Shown: piece by piece, positions 1 to 9,476 of the stretch | Numbering within the stretch: position 1 is the stretch's first letter | How the letters are laid out: every line of letters starts with the position of its first letter | Source: Posidonia oceanica | Lineage: Eukaryota; Streptophyta; Magnoliopsida; Alismatales; Posidoniaceae | NCBI GenBank assembly: GCA_037176725.1 | Contig: JAZBRS010000023.1 | Location: forward strand, 29,135,001 to 29,199,000 | Reading direction: 5' to 3' | Length of the DNA stretch: 64,000 nucleotides | Notes under the pieces: generated by a model | The model's database searches: none | What the model was told of the DNA's origin: nothing | What the model saw: the letters and a program-made list of their open reading frames with translations, nothing else | Program-made: the position numbers and the translations under genes

Positions 1-135
1 TTGCTTGTTATTTTGTAAATCCATGCTGCATGCCTCCTTTGCTCATTTTCAGATGCTATGCCATGTTAGCTTTTTGTTTTGATCATGTTTTGAATCATTT
101 TTTGCATGCCTTAAGTCATCATGATGTCTGCCTGC

Positions 136-1280
136 GTTGGACGCCTAGATGAGCCGCGTCCAACGTTGGACACTGGTTCATCCAGTGTCCAGCATCCAAC
201 ATGTCTGCTTGCTCTATTCTGCTGCTATGCTTACACCTTGCCTATTTTCAATATCTATGCATGATCCTTGCTTGCTTAGAGATACCTGGCCCCTATGGCA
301 ACCATGCTTAGGATTGCTAGCCTCCTCTTAAGTTGCATGTTATATCTCTTAGTCTTTTTATCCTTTTTTCCTATGCATGTTCTTCCTTAGTTGATTATCA
401 TGGATCATATGCATGCTATCTGTTTTGTGTGCTCTGGCATGTCTTTAGTAGCTTGTATGCATGTTAGTGGGGTTTAGAGCTGAGCTCCCCCTTTAGTGCA
501 GGTAAGTTTGCATGCTGCAGTCGTTGGACGCCAAAGGCTTCAGCATCCAACGTTGGACGCTGCTGTCTCCAACGTCTAACATCCCTACTCCTCTGTTTTT
601 TTGTTCAAAGCTTGCATGATGCCCTGATCTTTATTGTTTGCATGACTTCTGTGTTTACATGCATGCCTAGCCTCAGTAGCAATTGTTCTTCAGCTTTCAT
701 AGATCATTTGCTAATTTTATGCAAGTCTCTTGTGTGTTTGTGCCTCCCAGTGCGTTGTACACTGCTGGTCTGGGCGTCCAACATTGGACGCCAGCCTAGC
801 TCGCGTCCAACATCCTGGTTGTGCCTCTGGCCTGGCACATGTTGCGGGTAATGTTTTTTGGTTTCTTTTGTGTTCTTTGCTTGCTTGCCTAGTCCCTGCT
901 TGCCTACAGTAGCCTAAGTGCATGCTTATTTGATTTATTTATTATCTAGATGCTTGTTTGCTCTTGTTCTCCTCTGACTTGTGTTGGACGCCAGCCCCTC
1001 TGGCGTCTAACGTTGGACGCCATGCCCACGGGCGTCCAACACCCTGTTGGCTTTGATTCTTGATCTTAGTCGGCCCCTTGCTCTGAATCTGCTTCTGACC
1101 CTCTGTCATGTTAGTCCTGCATGTCATGCACCCATTTAGCTACAATTCTGCATCTGTATTGCATTCATATAGTTAGAATGCATCCTTTTTCAAAAATTGC
1201 ATGCTGTCTGCCTCCAGCAGGTATTGGACGCCAGCAATGGCAGCGTCCAACGTTGGACGCTGCAGATGCCAGCGTCCAAC
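136..1280. repeat. 58-bp double inverted-repeat modules in LTR B (five copies)
   Basis: Five modules occur at 136-200, 523-580, 754-811, 983-1040 and 1223-1280. The last four are exactly 58 bp and start 231, 229 and 240 bp apart. Each is two 29-bp dyads head to tail, of the form GTTGGACGC, a short loop, then GCGTCCAAC. The first module is 65 bp and its second dyad has a perfect GACACTGG/CCAGTGTC stem. Spacers share GCTTGCATGC-like text, so the array is also a tandem repeat of about 231 bp. LTRs C and D carry the same modules. Confidence 0.85.
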
Positions 1281-1384
1281 GCTGGCAGTTGGCTAGATGT
1301 GATTTTAAAATGCTGATCTTGCTTTGCCCCTTGTTTTTCGCGTTTTATCGCTTATTACGCGTACTGCAACCCCTATGCATGCAA

Positions 1385-1600
1385 CCTGACCCCCATTTTG
1401 GTTTTCGCACCTTGCCTTTGCATCATTTTCCGTACTTTTGCATTGTTTTCCGCGTTTTTGCATTGTTTTCCGTGCTCCAGCATCGTTTTCTGTGCCTTTG
1501 CATTGTTTTCCGCGCTTCGCATTGTTTACCGCACCCTTGCATCGTTTTCCGCGCCTGCTTTTGCTTTACCTCTTGCATGTCGTTTGCACCACTTGGTTTT
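1385..1600 (+). repeat. About 30-bp tandem repeat in LTR B
   Basis: Degenerate tandem units of the type TTTGCATTGTTTTCCGCG recur about every 30 bp. They occupy the same place, just before the conserved GTTCTCACGAAC block, as the 30-bp arrays of LTR A and LTR S and the weaker array at 48296-48400 in LTR C. They are related in sequence to the A unit (GGCACCGTTTTGCGTGCC). Confidence 0.7.
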
Positions 1601-1636
1601 CCCTGCAGTTTTGTTTTATCGCCTGCATTTGCATTA

Positions 1637-1895
1637 GGGCTGTGATGCTTACTGCATAAGAGTTCTCACGAACCAGAGTTCGCCCGGTTCGGAACACTAG
1701 CAGCGTTGCTGAGCACATAGATAGCACATTTATTTCCCATGCATGGTAAGCAGGCATTCATTGCATTTAGGCATTAGGCTAGCATTTCCCTGCATTAGAG
1801 CGCGAGATTGCCTAAGAAAGACCGACTCTCGGACGTATCGGGGTGCCTAACACCTTCCCCGTGCGTAATAGGAGTCCTTGTCCTTTCTCTTGGCA
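1637..1895 (+). promoter_or_regulatory. Conserved LTR block (GTTCTCACGAAC ... GGTGCCTAACACC) in B
   Basis: Two conserved patches recur in all sufficiently complete Tat-type LTRs of the window. The first contains GTTCTCACGAACC followed by GTTCGCCCGGTTCGGAAC, both short dyads. The second contains AGAAAGACCGA, TCTCGG and GGTGCCTAACACCTTCCCC, the last with a GGTG/CACC dyad. Other copies lie at 7291-7560, 19818-20100, 35417-35700, 48464-48720 and 56650-56950, with reversed copies near 53700-53800 and 62870-62975. The function is unknown; conservation between LTR families suggests a cis-acting RNA or DNA role. Confidence 0.7.
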
Positions 1896-1943
1896 CGCAT
1901 CGGCCTTTCCTTTATCCTAGGCTCGAGTCATAGCATAGCATAG

Positions 1944-1948
1944 CATAG
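1944..1948. repeat. Left target-site duplication of element A (CATAG)
   Basis: CATAG immediately precedes the TGTTGACACC start of the 5' LTR and recurs directly after the 3' LTR at 35997-36001. The target is itself a short CATAG tandem run in LTR B (1932-1948), so the exact duplication boundary could slide within that run. Confidence 0.85.
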
Positions 1949-2339
1949 TGTTGACACCCCATCTTGACAGGCTTGGACCATTTGGGACCTTCTGGCGACT
2001 TCTGGATCTAAACCTAGGTCAAAACAACCACCTCTCCCTCTCTCTTACCCTTCAAAACAAGCCTAAACTTGACCTAAGCCTACACCCATTTCCCAAGCCC
2101 AAAACCTACCCAAAAACCATAGGAAAACCCATCAACCCCTACTTAGCAAACCTACCCAAACACTTAGAAATTCTCAACCCAAAACCATTCCCAAAAATCC
2201 TAGAAAACCTAGGTAAAACCACCATTTTTCTACACCTCAAAACCCTTCCAAAGCCTTCTCAAAACTAAACCAAATCCCTAGAACTAACACTAGAAACCCT
2301 AGGCAACACACTCCCCAATTTTCCCCCTTTTCAAAACCA

Positions 2340-3720
2340 TTAAGTCCTCCATTCACCTAAATTATCCTTTTCTCTCTCCTGGATTATCCTTTTCTCTCTC
2401 CTCTCTCTCTCCTGATTATCCTCCTTCTTTTCATCCCCTTCTCTCCTTTTTTCTTGCCTGACTGTGGGCCCCCCTTGTGCATCTATCTCTTCTCAATCTT
2501 ATTCCTATTTTTATTTTATTTTTAGCATTTTCCCTGACTTCCCAGAAATTATTTTCTTTCAACTCCTCTCTTTCCCCTTTATTCTTCCTTTTTCCCTTTT
2601 CCTCCTCCTTCTCCTCTTCTTTTTCCTTCCTTTGCTAAGCCCCTAAAAAATCCTTAAAAACCTCTAAAAACTTTAAAACAAAAGGAAAACAAACCAAAAC
2701 CCTAAGAAAATAATTAAAAATATTAAGCAAACAATTAAAAACCTAAACCCAACTAAATCTAGCTAAAATGGAAAACCAAGAATGCAAGCTAAAAAATACA
2801 AAACAAACAAAGAGAAAATGCTGTAAAATCAAGGAAAAAACCGAAATGCAATCAAAACAGCTGAAAGTAAAATCCTATTAAAAACAACCAAGAAAACAAA
2901 CCCTAAGAGAAAGAAAACACATAAGAAATGCAAGGGCCAATAATTAAGGAGGAAAAGCCTAACTTAACAACTCTCAAAAGAGAAATTGGAAACATAATTA
3001 AAAAATAATAAAACAAACAATCAAAATTTAAGAACAGCTAATTAAAACAAAAACTTAACAAGAAAACCTAACCTAAGAAAAAATGCTAAAAGAATTTAAC
3101 AAAACGAAATTAAGAAAAAGCAAATCAAAGAAGACTTAAGGAAAAAGGATCAAGATTAAAATCTAAAACTCACCACTAATTAATCTAAAAACAAACCTTA
3201 AAAAATCCTAATTAACATCCCAAGTATTTAACAAGAAAAACATAATTGAAAAAAAACAATTAAAAAACCTTAACAAACATTTAAACAAAATTAAGAAAAC
3301 AAATTAAAGAAGACTTAACAAAAATCTTAAAAGGACAAAACTAAAACTCTTCTTAATTAACTAATCAAAAAACAACCTTATAAAAACCTAATTGAAAATC
3401 CTAACTTAAAAACAACTATTCTAAAAATGTTTTCTAATCTTTTTATTTTTATTCTAGTTTTCTTCTTCCTTTTCTTCCAATCCCTTCTCTCTTTTCTTTC
3501 TTTTTTCTTTTCTTTCTTTTCTTTCTTTTCCTTTGGCCCGGCCCACCAACTGCAGTCTTCCTCTTCCTTCTTTTTTCTTTTTTTCCTTTCGCGTGCAAGG
3601 CCCGACCCGCGATCCGCCTTCCACCCTTCTTCTTCCTCCTTCTTCTTCAGTGTTTTTTTCTCTTCTCTTCCCGCGGCCTGCAACAGCGCTCCCTCCCTCC
3701 GTTTGAATTCAAGTCTTCCC
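2340..3720 (+). repeat. Strand-asymmetric low-complexity block (CT-rich / A-rich / CT-rich)
   Basis: About 300 bp of CTCTCTCC-type sequence is followed by about 800 bp dominated by A on this strand (AAAACAAAC, TTAAAACC, AAGAAAAAC) and then by about 290 bp of CTTTCTTTTC-type sequence. The same arrangement recurs in the 3' LTR (30375-31760) and in S (15050-16340). No gene is visible. Confidence 0.7.
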
Positions 3721-5099
3721 CCTCCATCAGATCAGCAATAGCCTCCTCTTCTCTCAGTGGCTTTTCCGGCAGCATTAACTGCCTGTCTCCCTCGCCGCTC
3801 ATCTCCCTCAGCTGCAGTGATCAGCGCCGGTGGAATTCAAATTCCACGAGCGCACGAGTAGTCCTCCAGCAGCTGTTAAAAGCCTCAGCACTTCGCCTCC
3901 TCCGATGCTTTTTTCGTCCGAGAGAGAGCAAGGAATCCAGAGAATTCCCAGCGCCCAAATCCCTTCCACCTTCCACTGCAAGAACCAGTTCTTCCCCCTC
4001 TTCTTTCCCGACCACATCAGAGCCTCCATCAGTCCTTGAACTTCCTCCAATTCATCCCCCAAATCCACCCAGAATACCAGCACCCTTCCTCCTCCATTCC
4101 TCAGCCTTTCCACTCCAGAAACCGCCCCCAAATACCCAAAATTCTCAGCAGAAACCAACTCCTCTCCTCCCTGAAATTCCTGACACCACAGCCCTTGAAA
4201 CCTTCCCAAATTCCACATCCTAACTCACCTGATCACCAGCTTTCTAACCCCCCAAAGCTTCACCTACAAACCTCACCACAGACCAAACAAACCACCACAA
4301 ACACTTGCTCCAGTTTCTGTCCGAAAACCAATCCAATCCACAACCTTCACCACAGCACTCCACTGCCCAATTCAAGCTCCCGCACACCATCACCAGACAT
4401 CCAGCAACCTGCCAGAAGGCTCTGTTCGGCCTGAGGAGCAGCGAACACCTCCCCCCGTCTCCGGCAGAACTAGCAGCACCCAAAAATCTCGATCCTGTCT
4501 CCGGTCTTCAGAGCTCGCGTCCAGGCGTCTGAGAAGCACCGGAGGGCTCCGCGGAAGCAACTCCGATCCTCGCAAGCAGCGGACGACGCCCGCAGCAGTC
4601 GAACCAAGCTCGCCGACTTCTGCAAAGTCGACCGACGTCGGGAGGACGCTCCAGCCAGCGAATCAGGTAACTCTCCTCATCCTTAGGTTAGACTCCCTCT
4701 TCTCTCGCTTTTCCGCCCCTCAGCCTAGGGATTCCTTCTCTCCTACACCGAGTCAACGCCGGGTCAACTCTATCTTCTCCGACGAGCTTCGAGCTCGTCC
4801 TGCCGCTCCGGTCTGCAGAACTTCGCTCCAACCGGTGCCCTAGCTCCGCACGGACCCCAGGAGTATGTCTCTGCCGTCAGAACCCGCCGACGCCGCGCTG
4901 ATCGGCCGGCCCGCCTCCGAGCAGGTCTGCAGATCTCCGACGACTCCTCCGGTCTGCTCCAGGCAGCGTCGCTGCTGGCCGATGCTGCCCCGGTCTCCGT
5001 CAAGCTCTGGAGAAGCCCGCCCGCCGGTCTACGCCGCACCAGCACCCCTTTTCTTCCTCTGTCGGCCACTGGTAGCATTTGCTACAGTGGCCGACGATC

Positions 5100-6170
5100 T
5101 GCAATTCTACTGTGCTTTTATTTTTTGTTATCTTTGCTATTTTACCAAATATTGCATTTTCGGTCTCAGTTCTTGCTTATTTGCATTCAGGTCCTTTATT
5201 TGATTAAATCTGCTTATTTCTGAGTTAAAACCATACAAAATTGCATGAAAAATATGTAGTTTTCTTTATTTGCATGTCAGTCCTTTTACTGTGCTTTCCT
5301 TCAATAATAAGTTTGATTTTGGCCCTCCAGCTTTTGATTATTGCATGTTAGTCCTGCAGTTAATTAATTTGATTTAATCCTTTAAGTTTGCCATATAAAA
5401 TTGCATTTTAGGTCCTCTTTGTTTTCTGTAATTGCCATTTAGTCCTCTGTTCAGTTAACTTAGCTTTTATTTTTTCGATTTTTGCTTACTGCATTGCATT
5501 ATTTCTCCTCTATTTTTTGATTTTTGCATATAGGTCCATCCTCAATGCACAGTAGTCATTTAAATGCATATTTTGCTTCAAAAATTGCATTTTTGACCCT
5601 GCATAATTTGAAAATTGCACACCAGTCCTCTGTCTGTCTTTTTAATGCATATTTTGCTTATAAAATTGCATTTTTGACCCTGCATGATTTGAAAATTACA
5701 CATAGGTCCATCCTCAATGCACAGTAGTCATTTAGATGCATATTTTGCTTCAAAAATTGCATTTTAGCCCCTGCATGTTTGGAAAATTGCATATAGGTCC
5801 TCCATCTGCATTCCCAGACCCACTAAACCCCTGTTTTGCTGGAAAAATTGCATTTTGGGCCCTAATGATTTCAAAATTGCATTCTGACCTGCCACATGAT
5901 TTCAAAACTTGTCCTGATGCATACCCATCTTGGAAAATTGCACTTTAGACCCTATCTTTTGTAAAATTGCATGCAGACCCTCCTTTTTTTCAAAATCCTT
6001 GCATGAAAGCCCCAAACTTTCCAAAATCTTTGCATTTAGACCCCCATCCTTTCAAAAATTGCATTTGAATCCCCAATTTTCTGAAAAATCACCCCTAAGT
6101 CTTTTCTTGCATTTCTGCATGCATTGCACTCATGCATTCTAGTTTTTTGCATCCTTTGCACACACTCAAG
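5100..6170 (+). repeat. Degenerate TTGCAT-phased repeat in the 5' LTR of A
   Basis: Units of about 40-60 bp recur with a core AAAATTGCATTTT, then a GACC or GGTCC element, and variable filler. More than fifteen AAATTGCAT-like cores are visible. The same region is found at 33135-34200 (3' LTR) and about 17820-18800 (S). Units vary in length and sequence, so this looks like an old, phased array rather than a fresh satellite. Confidence 0.65.
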
Positions 6171-6860
6171 CATCATTAGCTCCCATTCACAAGGGAGGAC
6201 CTGTTTGCACACCCCTAGGACCCCCTGTACACTTAGATTTATTCTTCTCCCCTGTTCTGGCCCCTCTGCCTTGAAGCTGGGATATCTTCCACTTCAACCG
6301 TTGGATCTTCTCAAACAAGCTACCCAGACGACCCCGGCGGAGCGCTCTTCAGCACGGAGCAAGTAGATCTCAGATCAGGCCTCAGATTTTCCTGGTATGT
6401 CCTTCTGAACCCCTGCACAGCATTCATTTGCATACCATTTGCATTGCATGCATCGTTTTCGCTTTTTGTTTCCTCGAACATGTAGAATAGGACTTTCTCT
6501 TCTTATCTATCAATTCTGCTCCCCCTTTCGCGTATTTCCAAGTGTTTTGTGTTGTGTTTTTCCTGGATTCACCACTTATTGTGACTTTCTTCCACCTTTT
6601 CCACGATCCGATCGCACCGCAAGCTTTGGGCAGCGTGCGAGACACACCGTGGAGCGGTTTAGTGGGAAACAGTCACAAAGCGGTGGTAATCCCTCCACTT
6701 GCTTGTTCTCCCCAGTGTAGGTCTTCACACCTACTCTGCGTGGCCTTTAAACAGTGTCTGTTCTCACACACGTACTGTTTGCCTCTCCTTTCACTTCTCC
6801 TGTTCTCTCTCCTTGCATTTGCATCTGCATGGTTTCGCCGAGGTTTTATTCCGTCTTTTG

Positions 6861-7215
6861 GCACCGTTTTGCGTGCCTGCTTTGCTTTTGGCACTGTTTT
6901 GCGTGCCCGCTTCGTTTTTGGCACCGTTTTGCGTGCCTGCTTTGCTTTTGGCACCGTTTCGCATGCCCGCTTCTCTTTTGGCACCGTTTCGCGTGCCCGC
7001 TTTGTTTTTGGCACCGTTTCGCATGCCCGCTTTGTTTTTGGCACCATTTTGCGTGCCCGCTCCGCTTTTGGCACTGTTTTGCGTGTCTACTTGGCTTTTG
7101 GCACCGTTTTGCGTGTCCATCTTGTTTTCTTGCACCGTTTTGCGTGCCCATCTTGTTTTCTTGCATCGTTTTGCGTGCTGCTCTCGTTTCTTGCATTGTT
7201 TCGCGCGTTTTACGT
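6861..7215 (+). repeat. 30-bp tandem array, 12 units (5' LTR of A)
   Basis: Units start at 6861 and repeat every 30 bp through 7101, then at about 7132, 7163 and 7193 with 31-bp spacing. The core is GGCACCGTTTTGCGTGCC followed by CGCTTTGCTTTT with small variants. The 3' LTR has 15 units. Overlapping ORFs of up to 251 codons across this array exist only because the period is a multiple of three. Confidence 0.9.
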
Positions 7216-7290
7216 CGTTTTCTCTTGCATGTCGCCTGCATTGCTTGGTTTTACCGTCGCTTTGCTTTTTCGCTTGCATTTGCATATAGG

Positions 7291-7560
7291 GCAGTGATGC
7301 TTACTGCCTGGAGTTCTCACGAGCCAGGTTTCGCCCGGTTCGGAACACAGACAGCGCTGCTGAGCATTTAGACTGCACGTTTACTTTCTTGCATTGCATT
7401 CTACCACTTAGAGCACACCTATGAGCATTCATTGGCATTTAGGCATTCAAATATGCATTTCTCTGCGTATGCGAGCGTAAGCCTAGAAAGACCGATTCTC
7501 GGGCGTGTCGGGGGTGCCTAACACCTTCCCCGCGCGTAACAGGAGTCCTTGCCCAGTCTT
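7291..7560 (+). promoter_or_regulatory. Conserved LTR blocks in the 5' LTR of A
   Basis: GCAGTGATGCTTACTGCC and GTTCTCACGAGCC lead into TCGCCCGGTTCGGAACAC; about 130 bp later AGAAAGACCGATTCTCGG and GGGGTGCCTAACACC follow. These are the same two patches as in LTRs B, S, C and E. They sit between the 30-bp array and the U5 end. Confidence 0.7.
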
Positions 7561-7727
7561 TTGGCCCGCAATGACCATATCGCCCTTATCCTAGGCATGA
7601 GTCATCTCATTTGCATGTATTTGCATTTGTTTTCCTTTACATTGCTTTGCTTTGCATTTCTTGCTTGGTTTTGCGTGTTAATTCACGCATTTCCCCCGGT
7701 TTTCCTTGTCTCCCGATAATAGACACG

Positions 7728-7745
7728 GTGGCGACTCTGATTTGT
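7728..7745 (+). other. PBS-like echo inside the U5 of LTR A
   Basis: The text GGTGGCGACTCTGATTTG repeats the first nine to ten bases of the primer binding site (TGGCGACTC) about 130 bp before the LTR end. Counterparts lie at 20264 (S), 35864 (A 3' LTR), 36111 (B), 48877 (C), 57075 (E) and, reversed, 53604-53617 (D). Upstream of each is TTTTCCTTGTCTCCC-like text. Confidence 0.6.
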
Positions 7746-7860
7746 CTTATCTTCTTCCTTTCTTACCTTTTCTCCTCTATTTTAAGTGTTTTCGAGTTGA
7801 GACCTCCTCCTTGGACCTCGCCGCCAATAGTAAGCCTGATTCTGATTGGGATTACTACAG

Positions 7861-8290
7861 TGGCGACTTTGTTGGGGATGTGCTAGACTCTGGCTTTCGC
7901 CTTGGCTTTCGCTCGCTTGGGATTTGCTTGCCTTTGTGCCCTTTGCCTTGCTTTTGTTTGCTTGCTTGGCTGTCTGCTTTGCCCAGCGAAGTCGACAGTG
8001 GCGACTCCGCTGGGGATGCTAGACTCCAGCTTTCGCCTTTGCTTTCGCTCGCTTGCTTTGCATCTTTGTTTGCCTTTGTGCCTTTGTCTGCCTTGTCTGT
8101 TTGCTTGTCTGCCTGTGTCGGCTCCTAGCGAGTCGCACAATGGCGACTCCGCTGGGGATGCTAGACTCCAGCTTTCGCCTTCGCTTTCGCTCGCTTGGGA
8201 TTTGCTTTCTTTGTTTGCTTTTGTGCCTCCTTTGCCTGTTTTGCTCGCTTTTCTGTGCAAACTCCTAGCGAGTCGCCTCATGGCTACTTT
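7861..8290 (+). promoter_or_regulatory. Primer binding site, triplicated in about 140-bp tandem modules
   Basis: The PBS directly follows the LTR after one base. Module starts are 7861, 7999, 8141 and a degenerate 8281, that is 138, 142 and 140 bp apart. Copies 2 and 3 read TGGCGACTCCGCTGGGGAT; copy 1, next to the LTR, has three mismatches. The complement matches the 3' end of plant tRNA-Arg as I remember it, the primer known for Ogre elements. Each PBS copy is followed by GCTAGACTCCAGCTTTCGCC and a TTTGCTTGCC-rich filler. Modules 2 to 4 are preceded by a reversed remnant such as AGCGAGTCGC. Confidence 0.8.
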
Positions 8291-9476
8291 GCTTAGGTTT
8301 TGCACCTGCTTCGTCTGCTTCACCGTGGCGTTCGCTTTGCCTTGCTCTGCTTTGTCTCTGTTGCTTGTTTACCTGCTTATTTCTTTGCTTCTGCTCTTAC
8401 CTGCTTTAATGCCTACTTGTCTTTATCTTTCTTTATCTATCTGCTTATTATTGCTTTATTTCCTGCACAATGCATGTCTACATACTTGTTTGGCAACAAT
8501 GCATGCTTTTTGAATGATGAATGCTTTTCTTACACGTTTGCTATGTCACTGCGCACGCACATGCCTTGCATATATGCCTTTTGACATGATGTATGCTTTT
8601 TCTTCACTATCATGCCCACGAACGCTCGCACATGCCATGCACTTGCCTTTTGCTGTGTTGTGTGTTGTCTGCCTGCCATACTTGACTGATTTTCTTCCCT
8701 TTCGCACATGCCATGCCTAGGATAGTAGAGATTTGTTTGCTCTCCCCATGGTTAACTAAAAATGGCAAGTAAAAGGAACTTCTAGGAGTAACTAGAGACT
8801 TCCAACAATCCTTCACTCCCTCTGGTTAATAAAACACGCAAGATAAAAGACTTTAATCATTTGCATAAGCATCATATAGGGCATGCATCTTCTCATCTGA
8901 GTCCACCTATTAGTCTGCGAAGGACAGTCCCGGCCTCTTGTTCCACCGCTTTGGGCGTGGCGAGAGTCAGTCGGTCTGTCCCCCCTTTGTTCAGGGGTTG
9001 TGTCGGTGTTAGTAGAGGGTACCACCCACGCTTTGGCGGGGTCGAGGCCACCAACGCACCACCCTGTCATTACCTGAGCTTTGGGCCAGGAGTTAGGCAG
9101 GGAACCCACTTTTCTGACCTGAGTCGGTGACCCGTACACCCAGGGATACCCGAAGTAGATCACCTGCTAAGATACACTAGTTAGGTAAGGGGGCATACTA
9201 GAAAGCATGCATATCATTCATGCCATTTAACTTAACTCATTTGCATCCATCTTTTTAGTTTCTAACCCCAGTTTCCTTTTGTTTGTGTCATCAGTGATCG
9301 GTAAGCGAGTTCCCCTTGCTAGAGCTTGAGTACCGACCCTTGTTGACACCCCTGTTGTGACCTTATTCGCGACCATTCCCTCTTCTGAGCTATCCGCCTT
9401 TGCGACGATAGCTCCTATTAGGAATCACCGTTTGCATACCCGTCGCAGCCCCATTCTCACGCGCTCTAGGTCAGCA
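8291..9476 (+). other. 5' leader of element A between PBS and gag
   Basis: No ORF here is convincing. The stretch from about 8900 to 9200 (GAAGGACAGTCCCGG, GTTGTGTCGGTGTTAGTA, GGGTACCACCC) is clearly related to the leader of element D at about 52670-52960 on the minus strand, so it is conserved between two element families while lacking coding capacity. This fits an RNA leader with packaging or translation signals. A TAGGTAAGG sequence at 9180 could be a splice donor, but no matching acceptor was fixed. Confidence 0.55.

Larger units (their letters stand above)
1..1948 (+). mobile_element. LTR of element B, left part (truncated by window start)
   Basis: This is the left portion of an Ogre/Tat-type LTR. 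It aligns by eye with LTR C from about 46960 onward: same TGCATGCC-rich text, the same 58-bp dyad modules in the same register, the same TTTTCCGCG repeats and the same GTTCTCACGAACC and GGTGCCTAACACC blocks. About 1.5 kb of its 5' end should lie left of the window by comparison with LTR C. It breaks at 1948, where element A begins, and resumes at 36002. It has no coding potential; ORFs at 1121-1659 come from repeats. Whether this is a solo LTR or the 3' LTR of a full element cannot be decided here. Confidence 0.85.
1949..7859 (+). mobile_element. 5' LTR of element A (5,911 bp)
   Basis: It begins TGTTGACACC and ends GGATTACTACA. In order it has a CT-rich stretch (2340-2640), a long A-rich stretch poor in T and G (2650-3430), a pyrimidine-rich stretch (3430-3720), a GC-rich CCGGC/CTCCGGC region (3720-5090), a TTGCAT-rich degenerate repeat (5100-6170), a region shared with S (6250-6720), a 30-bp tandem array, the conserved LTR blocks and a PBS echo near the 3' end. 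It is 102 bp shorter than the 3' LTR, which equals three 30-bp units plus one 12-bp duplication. I found no convincing TATA box. ORFs in it are low-complexity by-products. Confidence 0.92.

Noticed and set aside
3427..3741. ORFs rich in Phe/Ser or Lys/Glu in the pyrimidine tracts of LTR A (also 31606-31914)
   Set aside because: They read through CTTTCTTTT-type simple sequence and show no protein features.
7291..7350. Possible tRNA-derived Pol III promoter (GGTTCG) in the conserved LTR block
   Set aside because: A B-box-like piece is present, but no A box at proper distance and no tRNA cloverleaf could be found.
6542..7371. Several overlapping ORFs of 130-250 codons on both strands in LTR A (also 34708-35422)
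   Set aside because: They cover the 30-bp array, whose period is a multiple of three, so every frame stays open. Composition is repetitive (RFACLLCFWHR-like) with no family features.
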